Shown in pieces: positions 54,775 through 63,805 of a stretch of DNA of 64,000 bases (its first letter is position 1; each line of letters starts with the position of its first letter). The stretch is from Anaerolineae bacterium (lineage in GTDB: Bacteria > Chloroflexota > Anaerolineae > Anaerolineales > Anaerolineaceae), in assembly GCA_013178295.1 (NCBI GenBank), contig JABLWW010000016.1, positions 1 to 64,000 on the forward strand, written 5' to 3'. The notes beneath the pieces were generated by a model. That model was not told the origin of the DNA. It did no database searches and saw only the letters and a program-made list of their open reading frames with translations. The translations under genes were made by a program, and so were the position numbers.

Positions 54775-55779
54775 ATGATCACGGCTCAAAAAGAAATTCG
54801 GCTTGGTTTGCCCAGTAAGGGCCCTTTGTATGAACCCACGCTTAACTTGCTGGCGAGCGCCGGGCTTGCGGTACACAAGCCCAACCCGCGCCAGTACCGC
54901 GCTGAGATACCCGCCCTGCCGGGATTGGTGATTCTCTTCCAGCGTCCGGGGGACATTGTGGTCAGCGTGCGCGAGGGCAGCCTGGATTTTGGCATTACCG
55001 GTTGGGACGTTTTTTCGGAGCGGCGAGGTGATAATGGCAGGGTTTTACCGATTCACCCTGCGCTGGGTTATGGTTTTTGTACGCTGAACGTTATTGTGCC
55101 TGAGGTGCTCGAGCAGGTCAACACGATGGCTGATCTGCGCGCCTGGCAGCAAGCACTTAACAGACCGCTGCGTGTGGCGACTAAATTCCCCAACCTGACG
55201 CGGGCATATCTTTTGGAGCACGAGATCGCGCAGTTTGAGCTGATCTTTGCCGAGGGGACGCTGGAAATTGCCCCCGCCGTTGGGTTTGCTGATGTAGTTT
55301 CCGACCTGGTTTCGACGGGTACTACTTTGCATGATAACCGTCTCAAAAAATTGAAGGATGGGCAGGTGCTTGCCTCGCAGGCTTGTCTGATTGCCAATCG
55401 AGAAAGTCTCAAAAGCTGTCCCCAAGCATTAGCACTGGCGCGGCAGCTTCTGGAATTTATTGTGGCACATCTGCGCGCCAGCGAGTGTGTGTCGGTTTTT
55501 GCCAACATGCGCGGTGAGACACCGGATGTTATTGCTGAGCGGATGTTCACCCAGCCGCTGCTGGGTGGGCTGCAGGGACCAACCATTTCGCCGGTGGTTT
55601 CCCGCGATGGGAGCAAGTGGTATGCGGTGCATCTGATTGTGCGTAAAGCCCAGCTTGTGCAGGCAATTGCCGGGTTGCGTCAGGTGGGCGGGAGTGGTGT
55701 TGTGGTTACCCCGGTTACGTACATCTTTGAAGAAGAGCCACATGAATATTGCCAGATGCTCAAAATGCTGAAGGACTGA
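54775..55779 (+). CDS. hisG: ATP phosphoribosyltransferase, long form
   Basis: 334 aa. First step of histidine synthesis: ATP + PRPP to phosphoribosyl-ATP. Catalytic domains contain IRLGLPSKGPLYEPTLNLLA, then FGITGWDVF and the PRPP site GFADVVSDLVSTGTTLHDN. A C-terminal ~70-residue regulatory ACT-like domain (KWYAVHLIVRKAQLVQAIAG) marks the long form, which does not need HisZ and is usually inhibited by histidine. AAGGAG lies 7 nt before the ATG. Confidence 0.96.
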   Translation: MITAQKEIRLGLPSKGPLYEPTLNLLASAGLAVHKPNPRQYRAEIPALPGLVILFQRPGDIVVSVREGSLDFGITGWDVFSERRGDNGRVLPIHPALGYGFCTLNVIVPEVLEQVNTMADLRAWQQALNRPLRVATKFPNLTRAYLLEHEIAQFELIFAEGTLEIAPAVGFADVVSDLVSTGTTLHDNRLKKLKDGQVLASQACLIANRESLKSCPQALALARQLLEFIVAHLRASECVSVFANMRGETPDVIAERMFTQPLLGGLQGPTISPVVSRDGSKWYAVHLIVRKAQLVQAIAGLRQVGGSGVVVTPVTYIFEEEPHEYCQMLKMLKD

Positions 55780-55782
55780 GCG

Positions 55783-56877
55783 ATGAAGGAAAGTTTACCC
55801 AACGTTTGTGACCATATTCAGATGATGCCAGCTTATGAACCAGTGACACCTGCGGAGGTGCTGGCGCGCCGACTTGGTTTTGCGTCGAAGGATATTATCA
55901 AGCTGGACGCCAATGAGAACCCGTATGCGCCAGTGGAAGCAGTGCGTCACGCGTTGGCGCAGACCCACAATTTGAACCGTTATCCAGACCCGCAGCAGCG
56001 GGCACTGCGCGAGGCATTGTCGCAGTATCATGCCTTGCCAGTCGAGAACATACTTGCTGGTGCCGGTGCGGATGAATTGATTGACCTGCTCATGCGTCTT
56101 TTCTTACAGCCTGGGGATGCAGTTGTAAATTGCCCGCCTACCTTTGGAATGTACGCATTCGATGCCAACTTACAGGGGGCGCGTGTGGTGGATGTCTATC
56201 GCCGTCCCGATTTCAGCCTTGATCTGCCCGCATTGGAAGCAGTGGTGGAGAAAGAATGTCCCAAATTACTTTTTCTCGCTTCTCCTAATAATCCGGATGG
56301 CAGTTTGTTACCCTGCGCCGAACTGGAGCGATTGCTGGCATTGCCGGTGGTTGTGGTGCTGGACGAAGCCTACGTGGAATTTGCGGCTCCGGGCTGCACG
56401 ATGATTAACGAGGTGCCGCGGCGTAGCAATCTGGTTGTTTTGCGCACCTTTAGCAAGTGGGCGGGGCTGGCAGGGCTGCGAGTGGGGTATGGCGTCTTCC
56501 CAGCCTGGATGATGGAACACCTGTGGAAAATGAAGCAGCCGTATAATCTGTCTGTGGCGGGGTCTGTGGCAGCGGTTGTTTCCATCGAACATGCGGATGC
56601 GTTGTGCTGTTTTGCCAGCCGCATTGTCGCCGAACGGGAAAGATTCTATAAGGAGGTGCAGAAAGTTCCCTGGTTGTTTCCCTTTCCATCACAGGCTAAT
56701 TTTATCCTGTGCCATGTCAAGGGTAGGGATGCTCGCACCGTCAGACAGCGGCTGGCTGAACGCGGCATTTTGGTGCGCTATTTTGACAAACCCCGCCTTG
56801 AGAACAGCATCCGCATCAGTATTGGCACACCAGACCAAATGGATGCCCTGCTTGCGGCTCTTTTGGAGATGAATTGA
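55783..56877 (+). CDS. hisC: Histidinol-phosphate aminotransferase
   Basis: 364 aa fold-type I PLP enzyme. Seen: KLDANENPYAPVEAV, the turn GAGADELIDLLMRLF, ASPNNPDGSL, the Asp/Tyr pair VVLDEAYVEF, and the PLP Lys in RTFSKWAGLAGLRVGYG (~K226). It starts 3 nt after hisG. Confidence 0.95.
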   Translation: MKESLPNVCDHIQMMPAYEPVTPAEVLARRLGFASKDIIKLDANENPYAPVEAVRHALAQTHNLNRYPDPQQRALREALSQYHALPVENILAGAGADELIDLLMRLFLQPGDAVVNCPPTFGMYAFDANLQGARVVDVYRRPDFSLDLPALEAVVEKECPKLLFLASPNNPDGSLLPCAELERLLALPVVVVLDEAYVEFAAPGCTMINEVPRRSNLVVLRTFSKWAGLAGLRVGYGVFPAWMMEHLWKMKQPYNLSVAGSVAAVVSIEHADALCCFASRIVAERERFYKEVQKVPWLFPFPSQANFILCHVKGRDARTVRQRLAERGILVRYFDKPRLENSIRISIGTPDQMDALLAALLEMN

Positions 56878-56892
56878 ACAGGAGTGTGAAAC

Positions 56893-57483
56893 ATGAGAAA
56901 TGCTGAAATCCATCGTAAAACCAGAGAAACTGATATCTGTGTTCGTATCAGCCTGGATGGGGGCGGGCGGCGCTCTGTGGTAACGGGCGTTGGCTTTCTT
57001 GACCACATGCTGGATCATCTTGCTTTACATGGTATGTTTGATCTCGAGATCAGCGCCTCAGGCGATCTCTATATAGACCCACACCATCTGGTGGAAGACT
57101 GCGCCATTGTTCTGGGACAGGCGCTGGATCAGGCGCTGGGTGACCGCGTTGGCATTTTCCGTATGGGCAGCGCGTATGTGCCCATGGATGACTCGCTGGC
57201 GTTTGTCAGTCTCGACCTTTCAGGACGACCGTATGCGGTTGTTGAGGCTGTATGGGCATCACCAATGGTGGGGGGGATTTCTACCACGCTGATTGCGCAT
57301 TTCTTTGAGTCGTTTGCCTTTGCTTCCAGAACCACGTTGCACGCGCGCCTGCTCTATGGGCGTGATGATCATCATGGGGCAGAGGCGCTGTTTAAGGCAT
57401 TGGGGCGCGCCCTGGATTGTGCTGTCCGTGTTGACTCGCGCCGCCAGAATCTTATTCCCAGCACCAAGGGCAGTCTGACATGA
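56893..57483 (+). CDS. hisB: Imidazoleglycerol-phosphate dehydratase
   Basis: 196 aa, monofunctional (no fused phosphatase). The metal-binding His clusters are seen in FLDHMLDHLALHG, DPHHLVEDCAIVLG and DDHHGAEALFKALGRAL. It overlaps hisH by 4 nt. Because it lacks the phosphatase domain, a separate histidinol phosphatase is needed; see the HAD gene at 60220. Confidence 0.96.
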   Translation: MRNAEIHRKTRETDICVRISLDGGGRRSVVTGVGFLDHMLDHLALHGMFDLEISASGDLYIDPHHLVEDCAIVLGQALDQALGDRVGIFRMGSAYVPMDDSLAFVSLDLSGRPYAVVEAVWASPMVGGISTTLIAHFFESFAFASRTTLHARLLYGRDDHHGAEALFKALGRALDCAVRVDSRRQNLIPSTKGSLT

Positions 57484-58088
57484 TCGCGATCGTAGATTAT
57501 GGCGTTGGGAATTTGCGTTCTGTTGAAAAGGCACTGCAACAGGTCGGCGCACAGACGGTGGTTACCAGCGACGGGCAGACTATCCTTGATGCGGGCGGGG
57601 TGGTAGTTCCTGGCGTTGGCGCGTTCAGGGATGGCATGGCGCAGTTGCGCCGCCAAGGGCTGGATAGGGTGATTTGCATGGTGGCAGCACAGGGCAAGCC
57701 GCTGCTGGGCATCTGTTTGGGAATGCAATTGCTGTTTGAAAGCAGCGAGGAGATGGGATTTTGTGAGGGGCTGGCGCTTCTGGAGGGGCGGGTTGTCCGC
57801 TTTCCTGCCACGGGGTTAAAAATACCTCAGACCGGATGGAATCGCCTCTGGTTTGCACAGCAGCATCCCCTGCTGGGAGGCTTATCTGATGGCTGTTATG
57901 TTTACTTCAATCACAGTTATTTTTGCCAAGCCACTGCGCAGGAGGTTGTGCTTGCTCATGCGGAGTATGGTATCCGTTATCCGGTTGCGGTAGGTTGTGA
58001 GCGGGTTTTTGGCGTCCAGTTTCACCCCGAAAAAAGCCAGGAGATTGGGCTGCGTATTCTGCGTAACTTTGTGGAGATGGCAAGATGA
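57480..58088 (+). CDS. hisH: Imidazole glycerol phosphate synthase, glutamine amidotransferase subunit
   Basis: 202 aa class I amidotransferase that feeds ammonia to HisF. Nucleophile Cys in GICLGMQLLFE (~C81), His and Glu in VQFHPEKSQEIG. Overlaps hisB and hisA by 4 nt each. Confidence 0.96.
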   Translation: MIAIVDYGVGNLRSVEKALQQVGAQTVVTSDGQTILDAGGVVVPGVGAFRDGMAQLRRQGLDRVICMVAAQGKPLLGICLGMQLLFESSEEMGFCEGLALLEGRVVRFPATGLKIPQTGWNRLWFAQQHPLLGGLSDGCYVYFNHSYFCQATAQEVVLAHAEYGIRYPVAVGCERVFGVQFHPEKSQEIGLRILRNFVEMAR

Positions 58089-58861
58089 GCAACTTTACTG
58101 TTTTCCCTGCGATTGACCTGCGCCGCGGGAAGGTGGTTCGCCTGTTGCGGGGAGACCCTGCCTGCCAGACTACCTATAGCGACGACCCTGCCTCCATTGC
58201 TGCGCGCTGGCTGGAAGAAGGTGCACGCTGGCTGCACGTGGTTAACCTGGACGGCGCTTTTGGGGAGGAAGAGCATCCTAATCTGCTTGCGTTGGACGCC
58301 ATCCTCAAAATGGCGCGTGCCTATTGCCCGCCCCGTTTTGTACAGTTTGGCGGCGGTGTGCGCACGCTGGCGATGATCGAACAGGTTCTTCAAACGGGGG
58401 TTGAACGTGTTGTATTGGGGACGATGGCAGCCACATCGGCTGATCTGGCTGCTGAAGCGGTCAAATGTTTTGGCAGCGGGCGGGTGGCAGCAGCCTTAGA
58501 TATCCGCGCTGGCAGGGTGGCAGTGGAGGGTTGGAGAAGCACCCTTTCTAGCTCGGCTGAGGAGCTGGGACGTAGCCTGTGTGCGGCAGGCGTGGAGACA
58601 CTGATTTATACGGACATTTCGCGCGATGGCACACAAACAGGCTGTAACGTTGTTGCGGCTGTTGCACTGGCGTCGGCTACGCAGGGACGGGTGATCCTTT
58701 CTGGCGGTGTTTCCTCGCTAAGCGATATCTCAGCCGCGCGCCGGGCTGATCTGGCGGGGGTCATTGTCGGTCGCGCCCTGTATGAGGGATGTTTCAGACT
58801 TTCTCAGGCTTTGGAGGATTGCGATGCTGGCAAAACGCATTATTCCCTGTCTGGATGTTAA
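58085..58861 (+). CDS. hisA: ProFAR isomerase
   Basis: 258 aa TIM barrel converting ProFAR to PRFAR. Catalytic Asp in [18 protein letters not shown] (~D11), second Asp in [14 protein letters not shown], phosphate sites QFGGGVR and LSGGVSS. It overlaps hisF by 38 nt. Confidence 0.95.
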   Translation: MSNFTVFPAIDLRRGKVVRLLRGDPACQTTYSDDPASIAARWLEEGARWLHVVNLDGAFGEEEHPNLLALDAILKMARAYCPPRFVQFGGGVRTLAMIEQVLQTGVERVVLGTMAATSADLAAEAVKCFGSGRVAAALDIRAGRVAVEGWRSTLSSSAEELGRSLCAAGVETLIYTDISRDGTQTGCNVVAAVALASATQGRVILSGGVSSLSDISAARRADLAGVIVGRALYEGCFRLSQALEDCDAGKTHYSLSGC

Positions 58862-59600
58862 AGAAGGGAGAGTTGTCAAAGGTGTTCGCTTTGTTAACCT
58901 TCGGGATGCTGGCGATCCCGTTGAACAGGCGGTGATATATGACCGTATGGGGGCAGATGAACTGGCGTTTCTGGATATTTCTGCCAGCCCGGAGGGACGG
59001 CGTACAACGTTGGAGATGGTACGGCGGGTAGCTGACCGTGTTTTCTTGCCGCTGGTTGTGGGTGGCGGAGTGCGCACGGTGGAAGATGTGCGGGCTGCGC
59101 TGCTGGCGGGGGCGGATAAAGTCAGTATCAACACGGCTGCCTGCTATCACCCTGAATTGCTTTGTGAAGCAGCAATGCGCTTTGGCAGCCAGTGTGTATT
59201 GCTGTCCATTGACGCTCGCCGCAGACGCGAGGGCGGTTGGGAGGTGTTTTCGCATGGCGGACGCAGACCTGCCGGGCTGGATGCTCTTGCATGGGCAGTG
59301 CGCGGTGTGGAACTTGGGGCTGGCGAGATTCTTTTGACCAGCATGGATGCTGATGGGACGCGTCTGGGATTTGATGTGGAACTGACCCGCGCAATTGCGC
59401 AGATTGTTGCGGTGCCGGTCATCGCCAGCGGTGGGGCAGGGGAACCAGCCCATTTTTTGCAGGTATTGACCGATGGAAAAGCTGATGCGGCGTTGGCGGC
59501 TTCGTTGTTTCACGATAAAATCCTGACCATACCACAGGTGAAGCGGTATCTTGCGGAACACGGTGTTCCTGTTCGCCCTGCTGGTTGTGAGGTTGTCTGA
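58824..59600 (+). CDS. hisF: Imidazole glycerol phosphate synthase, cyclase subunit
   Basis: 258 aa TIM barrel. [20 protein letters not shown] start, catalytic Asp11 and Asp in [15 protein letters not shown]; phosphate sites VGGGVR and ASGGAG. ATG 58824 has GGAGG 6 nt upstream, inside the end of hisA; the frame is open from 58764 but lacks a site. Overlaps hisI by 1 nt. Confidence 0.95.
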   Translation: MLAKRIIPCLDVKEGRVVKGVRFVNLRDAGDPVEQAVIYDRMGADELAFLDISASPEGRRTTLEMVRRVADRVFLPLVVGGGVRTVEDVRAALLAGADKVSINTAACYHPELLCEAAMRFGSQCVLLSIDARRRREGGWEVFSHGGRRPAGLDALAWAVRGVELGAGEILLTSMDADGTRLGFDVELTRAIAQIVAVPVIASGGAGEPAHFLQVLTDGKADAALAASLFHDKILTIPQVKRYLAEHGVPVRPAGCEVV

Positions 59601-59953
59601 TGGACGTTGCGCTGCAATATAATCAGGAAGGGTTGCTGCCTGCGGTGGTGCAGGATTTTTACAGTGGGGAGGTATTAATGCTTGCCTGGATGAACGCCGA
59701 AGCGCTGACGCGCACACTGGAGGGAGGGTTTGCCTGTTTTTACTCGCGCAGCCGTCAAAAACTGTGGTTAAAAGGCGAAACTTCGGGTAATTTTTTGAAG
59801 GTCAAAGAAATTTGCACAGACTGTGACGCTGATAGTCTTTTGCTGCGCGTGGTGCCTTATGGACCTGCCTGTCACACAGGCGCCCGCACGTGTTTTTATC
59901 AAAACTTGTACACTGCTGGAGAGGACAGTCATGATGCCGCAATACCTGTATGA
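59600..59953 (+). CDS. hisI: Phosphoribosyl-AMP cyclohydrolase
   Basis: 117 aa. Opens the adenine ring of PR-AMP. Typical motifs: VLMLAWMNAEALTRTL, SRSRQKLWLKGETSGN, the metal site CTDCDADSLLL and CHTGARTCFY. Separate from HisE here, whereas many bacteria fuse the two. Confidence 0.95.
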   Translation: MDVALQYNQEGLLPAVVQDFYSGEVLMLAWMNAEALTRTLEGGFACFYSRSRQKLWLKGETSGNFLKVKEICTDCDADSLLLRVVPYGPACHTGARTCFYQNLYTAGEDSHDAAIPV

Positions 59954-60212
59954 GGTGATTCTGGATCGCAAAGCAAACCCCAGAGAGGGTTCTTATACTT
60001 GTTGGCTTTTTGAACAGGGAGAAGATGAAATTTTGAAGAAGATTGGCGAAGAGGCGGTGGAAGTGATACTTGCTGCCAGGGGACAGGGAGATAACCGTCT
60101 GGTAGAAGAGCTGGCTGATCTGTATTACCACGTTCTTGTGTTGCTTGCCTGGCGTGGGTTAAACCCTGAAGCTATAAACAGTGAATTGCAGCGGCGGCAT
60201 CTTGCGGGTTGA
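59931..60212 (+). CDS. hisE: Phosphoribosyl-ATP pyrophosphohydrolase
   Basis: 93 aa, MazG-like all-alpha fold. Seen: LYEVILDRKANPREGSYTCW, KKIGEEAVEVILAA and LVEELADLYYHVLVLLAWRG with metal-binding acids. ATG 59931 has GGAGAGG ~6 nt upstream; the longer frame from 59823 lies inside hisI. Overlaps hisI by 23 nt. Confidence 0.93.
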   Translation: MMPQYLYEVILDRKANPREGSYTCWLFEQGEDEILKKIGEEAVEVILAARGQGDNRLVEELADLYYHVLVLLAWRGLNPEAINSELQRRHLAG

Positions 60213-60219
60213 TTTGGCG

Positions 60220-61353
60220 ATGGACATCTTGCTTTTTGACATGGACAGCGTTTTGATCGAGCCGCATGGCTATCATCGCGCCTTGCAGGATACGGTTCTA
60301 TGGGCAGGGCGGGCAATTGGCTTTGCCAAGGCTGTTCTAACGTCAGATGACATTGCTCGTTTTGAGGCGGCGGGGGTTTCCAGCGAGTGGGATACGTCTG
60401 CCATTTGTGCAGCGTGGATGCTTCTGTCTGCATGGTCGGTGGACGGGGCGCGCCAATTGGTGGGGCGTTTTGACCCTTTGCCGCAGAAGCTCGATCTCCC
60501 TGCACCGGATTTTGCGACACTTGCGCATTGTCTGGCAATGCCACAGCTGGCGTCGCTCAGCCCGTTGTCGCGCGCCCGGCGGCTGTTTCTCGGAGAAGAT
60601 GAACTCACCCTGGCGCAGCGTGTGATTGTAGAAGAAATGTTGGCTCAGGCACGACAGCCGCTTGCACCGACGTATCAGGTTTTTCAGGAATTGGCGCTTG
60701 GCTCCAATTTGTTTGAGAAATTGTATGGGTTGCCGCCTGCCTTTGGCAGTGAAAGTTATCTTGCGATGTATGATCGCCCAATGCTGAATGAACGTGAAAC
60801 CCAAATGTTGCAAAACTGGCTTGGTCGCAAGGGGCATTTTGCCAGTATTCTGACAGCCCGCCCTGGAGAGTCTTTGCCGCCTGTGTTCAGTCCCCCGGAA
60901 GCCGAAATCGGGGTGAGAATCCTGGGGCTACAAGCTGTGCCGATTGCCAGCTTTGGGAAACTGCAATGGCTTGCGGAGCGCCTTGGGGCGGATGCACAAT
61001 CCTTTGTCAAGCCGTCCCCTGTGCATGCTCTGGCTGCTTTGCTGCTTGCCATTGGTGTTCCATCTGCAGAAAGCCTGCAAAGCGCAGCCGCTTTGGCGCT
61101 TGAGGGGAAGGCGGGTGCTGCCTGGAAAGAGCTGGACGGGGCGCGTGTGGTGGTTTTTGAGGACTCGGTGGGGGGGATAGAAAGCCTGAGAAAGGCTTGT
61201 GCATTGCTGCAACGCCAGGGGATCGTGCTTGAGCCTGAATACCTTGGGGTTGCCCATCACCCGGTTAAGGTTGAGACGCTGAAAAGCGCTGGCGCCCGCT
61301 GCTTTCTTACACTGTCTGAGGCGCTTTGTCATGCCGAGGTGCTTCCTTGCTGA
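60220..61353 (+). CDS. HAD-superfamily hydrolase, candidate histidinol-phosphate phosphatase
   Basis: 377 aa. HAD motifs: I DILLFDMDSVLIEP, II ILTARPGE, III the Lys of SFVKPSP, IV VVVFEDSVGGIESL. The large cap (~residues 35-200) is unusual. As last gene of a his operon that lacks hisN and has a monofunctional hisB, it may supply the missing phosphatase step; this is inference from position. ATG 60220 is chosen because it begins motif I; no good ribosome site is seen. Confidence 0.75.
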   Translation: MDILLFDMDSVLIEPHGYHRALQDTVLWAGRAIGFAKAVLTSDDIARFEAAGVSSEWDTSAICAAWMLLSAWSVDGARQLVGRFDPLPQKLDLPAPDFATLAHCLAMPQLASLSPLSRARRLFLGEDELTLAQRVIVEEMLAQARQPLAPTYQVFQELALGSNLFEKLYGLPPAFGSESYLAMYDRPMLNERETQMLQNWLGRKGHFASILTARPGESLPPVFSPPEAEIGVRILGLQAVPIASFGKLQWLAERLGADAQSFVKPSPVHALAALLLAIGVPSAESLQSAAALALEGKAGAAWKELDGARVVVFEDSVGGIESLRKACALLQRQGIVLEPEYLGVAHHPVKVETLKSAGARCFLTLSEALCHAEVLPC

Positions 61354-61428
61354 TCCTGGACAGGGCAGATTTTTGTGTTTGTTATAAAACTGTTAAGCTT
61401 AAAAGGCTTTATGATGGGATAAGTCTGT

Positions 61429-61434
61429 TATAAT
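61429..61434 (+). promoter_or_regulatory. Extended -10 promoter of the orphan small ORF
   Basis: TGTTATAAT (TATAAT 61429-61434, TG extension). Seven nt downstream is an in-frame GTG (61442). No good -35. Confidence 0.5.
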
Positions 61435-61441
61435 AAAAACA

Positions 61442-61564
61442 GTGAGGAGGTTGCATTTCCTCAAAGCGGTTTTTCTTCGCCATCCCATCGATGAGGAGGT
61501 GGTGTGCATGAAAGATAGTAGTACCAAACGCAGCGCTGCAGCACCCCTCCTCGGTCTCCGATAA
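61442..61564 (+). CDS. Putative small protein / leader peptide
   Basis: 40 codons from GTG 61442 (leaderless position) or 18 codons from ATG 61508, which has a strong GAGGAGG 8 nt upstream. The C-terminus RSAAAPLLGLR contains CTC-CTC-GGT-CTC Leu codons and its coding DNA forms half of a 10-bp hairpin. No homologue is recognised. No gene follows on the + strand. Confidence 0.4.
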   Translation: MRRLHFLKAVFLRHPIDEEVVCMKDSSTKRSAAAPLLGLR

Positions 61565-61578
61565 AGGGGCTGCAGCGC
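61533..61578 (+). promoter_or_regulatory. Hairpin overlapping the small ORF end
   Basis: GCGCTGCAGC (61533-61542) pairs perfectly with GCTGCAGCGC (61569-61578); CCCT/AGGG can extend the stem. The stop codon lies in the loop, as in attenuator hairpins. Confidence 0.6.
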
Positions 61579-61585
61579 GCCAAAA

Positions 61586-61617
61586 CGATGAGACGCCCGA
61601 AAACGGGCGTCTCATCG
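61586..61617 (-). terminator. Terminator of pfk (14-bp perfect stem)
   Basis: CGATGAGACGCCCG pairs perfectly with CGGGCGTCTCATCG around AAAA. On the - strand four T follow. It ends the pfk message; on the + strand it may also stop the small-ORF transcript, though without a T run. Confidence 0.75.
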
Positions 61618-61646
61618 CGTCTATTTGCCGGATGCAGCAGGTTTTT

Positions 61647-62729
61647 TTACGCATCACCAAACGAGATGCCCAGATCGCGGGCTGTGCGGACGATATCCCC
61701 TTGGGGATTGACTCGTTTAGGGATGGAAAGAGCTTGCTCTAGCGGAACAGCCACAATATTTTCGCTTTGCAGAGCGACCATTTTGCCAAAATTACCCTCG
61801 ACTGCCAGATGGACTGCGGCTGCTCCAAAACGGGTGGCAAGCCAGCGGTCAAAGGCGCTGGGGCTGCCGCCGCGTTGCAGATGCCCCAGTACAGTTACCC
61901 GGGTTTCAAAACCGCAGCTGTCTTGCAGATGTTTACCAACCATTTGCCCGATCCCGCCCAGACGCGCGGCGTAAACGCTATCACCGGCGATGGCATATAC
62001 CTGTTCCCCCCCTTTAGGGCGTGCGCCTTCGGCTACGGCAATGATGCTGAAATGGGTGCCATATTCGATGCGCTGGCGCACTTTGCTGCAGATGGCGTCA
62101 AAGCTGAAGGGTATCTCTGGGATGAGGATGACATCTGCCCCTCCGGCAATGCCAGCATGCAGCGCCACAAAGCCTGCATCGCGCCCCATGACCTCCAGAA
62201 CCATCACGCGGTGGTGCGCTTCGGCGGTGGCGTGTAGTTTGTCAAGTGCCTCTGTGGCGGTATTGACGGCAGTATCAAACCCAAAAGTGAATTCAGTTCC
62301 CCCGATGTCGTTGTCAATGGTCTTTGGCACGCCGACAATGGGCACCCCCAGATCGTGGAGCTCGCGCGCAATACGCAGAGTACCATCTCCACCGACCACG
62401 ATCAGGGCATCCAGTTTGAGGGCATGGATATTATCGAGGATTTGCTGTGAGATGTCCTCGATGATTTCTACCCCGTTCCTAATAACTTTGCGGGCGAAGG
62501 GGTTGCCTCGATTTGCTGTGCCAAGAATCGTGCCGCCACGCGGCAAGATGCCGCTGACTGCTCTGGCGTCCAGCGGGAAAATACCGTTTGGGGTTACAAA
62601 GCCGTCAAAGCCGTCGCGCACGCCCAGCACTTGCCCGTTGAATTGATAAATGGCAGTTTTGACTACCGCACGTATCACCGCGTTCAATCCGGGGGCATCC
62701 CCGCCGCCGGTTAATATTGCCAGTTTCAT
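61647..62729 (-). CDS. pfkA: 6-Phosphofructokinase (group III type)
   Basis: 360 aa. Phosphorylates fructose 6-phosphate in glycolysis. Seen: MKLAILTGGGDAPGLNAVIR, GGDGTLRIA and PKTIDNDIGGTEFTFGFDTA. Gly in GGDG is the residue of ATP enzymes, while Lys in PKTIDND is that of PPi enzymes; the mixture is known in group III phosphofructokinases, so the phosphoryl donor is not certain (ATP likelier). ATG 62729 is chosen because AGGAGG stands 5 nt upstream. Confidence 0.92.
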   Translation of the reverse strand: MKLAILTGGGDAPGLNAVIRAVVKTAIYQFNGQVLGVRDGFDGFVTPNGIFPLDARAVSGILPRGGTILGTANRGNPFARKVIRNGVEIIEDISQQILDNIHALKLDALIVVGGDGTLRIARELHDLGVPIVGVPKTIDNDIGGTEFTFGFDTAVNTATEALDKLHATAEAHHRVMVLEVMGRDAGFVALHAGIAGGADVILIPEIPFSFDAICSKVRQRIEYGTHFSIIAVAEGARPKGGEQVYAIAGDSVYAARLGGIGQMVGKHLQDSCGFETRVTVLGHLQRGGSPSAFDRWLATRFGAAAVHLAVEGNFGKMVALQSENIVAVPLEQALSIPKRVNPQGDIVRTARDLGISFGDA

Positions 62730-62853
62730 GCACACCTCCTGTTGTTATCATAAAGCGCCTGTGCGGTGCACAAGGAATGATTTATGTATACCACAGGATG
62801 AATGGTAAAATGAAACGCGTGATTATGTAATGAAGTGGTTGTTGGTTAATGCC

Positions 62854-63600
62854 ATGCGTTTTGACGTTTTTACGTTGCTTCCCGAAGTCTTTTCTCCCTA
62901 TCTGGATTCCAGCATCCTGCAGCGCGCCCGTCAGCGAGGGATTATCGAGGTGTTCTTGCATAATATTCGCGATTGGGCAACCGATCGTCATCATGTTACC
63001 GATGATTATTCTTTTGGCGGCGGCGGAGGCATGGTGATGAAACCCGAGCCGATTTTTGCCGCAGTGGAATCGGTGCTTGGCGTTCCGCTGCCTTGTCCGC
63101 TGATTCTGCTCACACCGCAAGGGCGGGTGTTTAACCAGCGTGTGGCGCAAGAGCTTTCCGCTTTTCCCCGCCTGGCGCTCATCTGCGGGCGCTATGAGGG
63201 CGTGGATGAGCGCGTGCGGCAGCATCTGGTTACGGATGAGATTTCGATTGGCGACTATGTTCTCACGGGCGGCGAGTTACCAGCGATGATTGTCATGGAT
63301 GCAGTAGCGCGCCTGTTGCCTGGCGCGCTGAATGACCCAGAAGGTGCCGCAGACGACTCGCATGCTTCGGGACTGTTGGAGTATCCCCATTACACCCGCC
63401 CGGCGGTTTTTCGACAGTGGGAAGTGCCGGAAGTTTTGCTTTCCGGCAATCATGCGCAGATTAACCGCTGGCGGCGCGAACAATCTCTGCTGCGCACCTA
63501 TCAGCGCCGCCCTGACCTGCTGGCATCAGCTGATTTATCAGAAGAGGACCGCGCCTTTTTGGAAAAGTTGATCAAAGGACAGACGGATACGCAGGGTTAA
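62854..63600 (+). CDS. trmD: tRNA (guanine-37-N1)-methyltransferase
   Basis: 248 aa, trefoil-knot SPOUT enzyme that methylates G37 to prevent frameshifts. [20 protein letters not shown] start, SAM-knot segments [44 protein letters not shown] and the conserved Asp of [19 protein letters not shown] 62854 fits the family N-terminus; ATG 62830 is possible. Neither has a clear Shine-Dalgarno. The usual neighbours rimM and rplS are absent. Confidence 0.94.
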   Translation: MRFDVFTLLPEVFSPYLDSSILQRARQRGIIEVFLHNIRDWATDRHHVTDDYSFGGGGGMVMKPEPIFAAVESVLGVPLPCPLILLTPQGRVFNQRVAQELSAFPRLALICGRYEGVDERVRQHLVTDEISIGDYVLTGGELPAMIVMDAVARLLPGALNDPEGAADDSHASGLLEYPHYTRPAVFRQWEVPEVLLSGNHAQINRWRREQSLLRTYQRRPDLLASADLSEEDRAFLEKLIKGQTDTQG

Positions 63601-63705
63601 GCAGGGTGTTGTTTGCAGTTTTGCTTTTGTGATAACGCTCTTGATCTTTCAAAGCATTCGGGGTGGATATGAGAAAGCGCTTAAGAGAAAGGTGTCAAAA
63701 GGGGA

Positions 63706-63734
63706 TTGTACCTAAAACTGAATTGCGATATAAT
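63706..63734 (+). promoter_or_regulatory. Promoter of the BMP-family lipoprotein
   Basis: TTGTAC (63706-63711), 17-bp spacer, TATAAT (63729-63734). A ~65-nt leader and a strong GGAGGAG follow. Confidence 0.7.
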
Positions 63735-63805
63735 TTCCTTGTCGGCAGAGCAGAAAATTAATATCGGCTCTGCATTTCAATTCTATGCTTTAGGAGGAGA
63801 TCAGT

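Noticed and set aside
58794-59717. 307-codon - strand frame opposite hisF
   Set aside because: HisF and HisI on the + strand are unmistakable; the antisense frame is a shadow.
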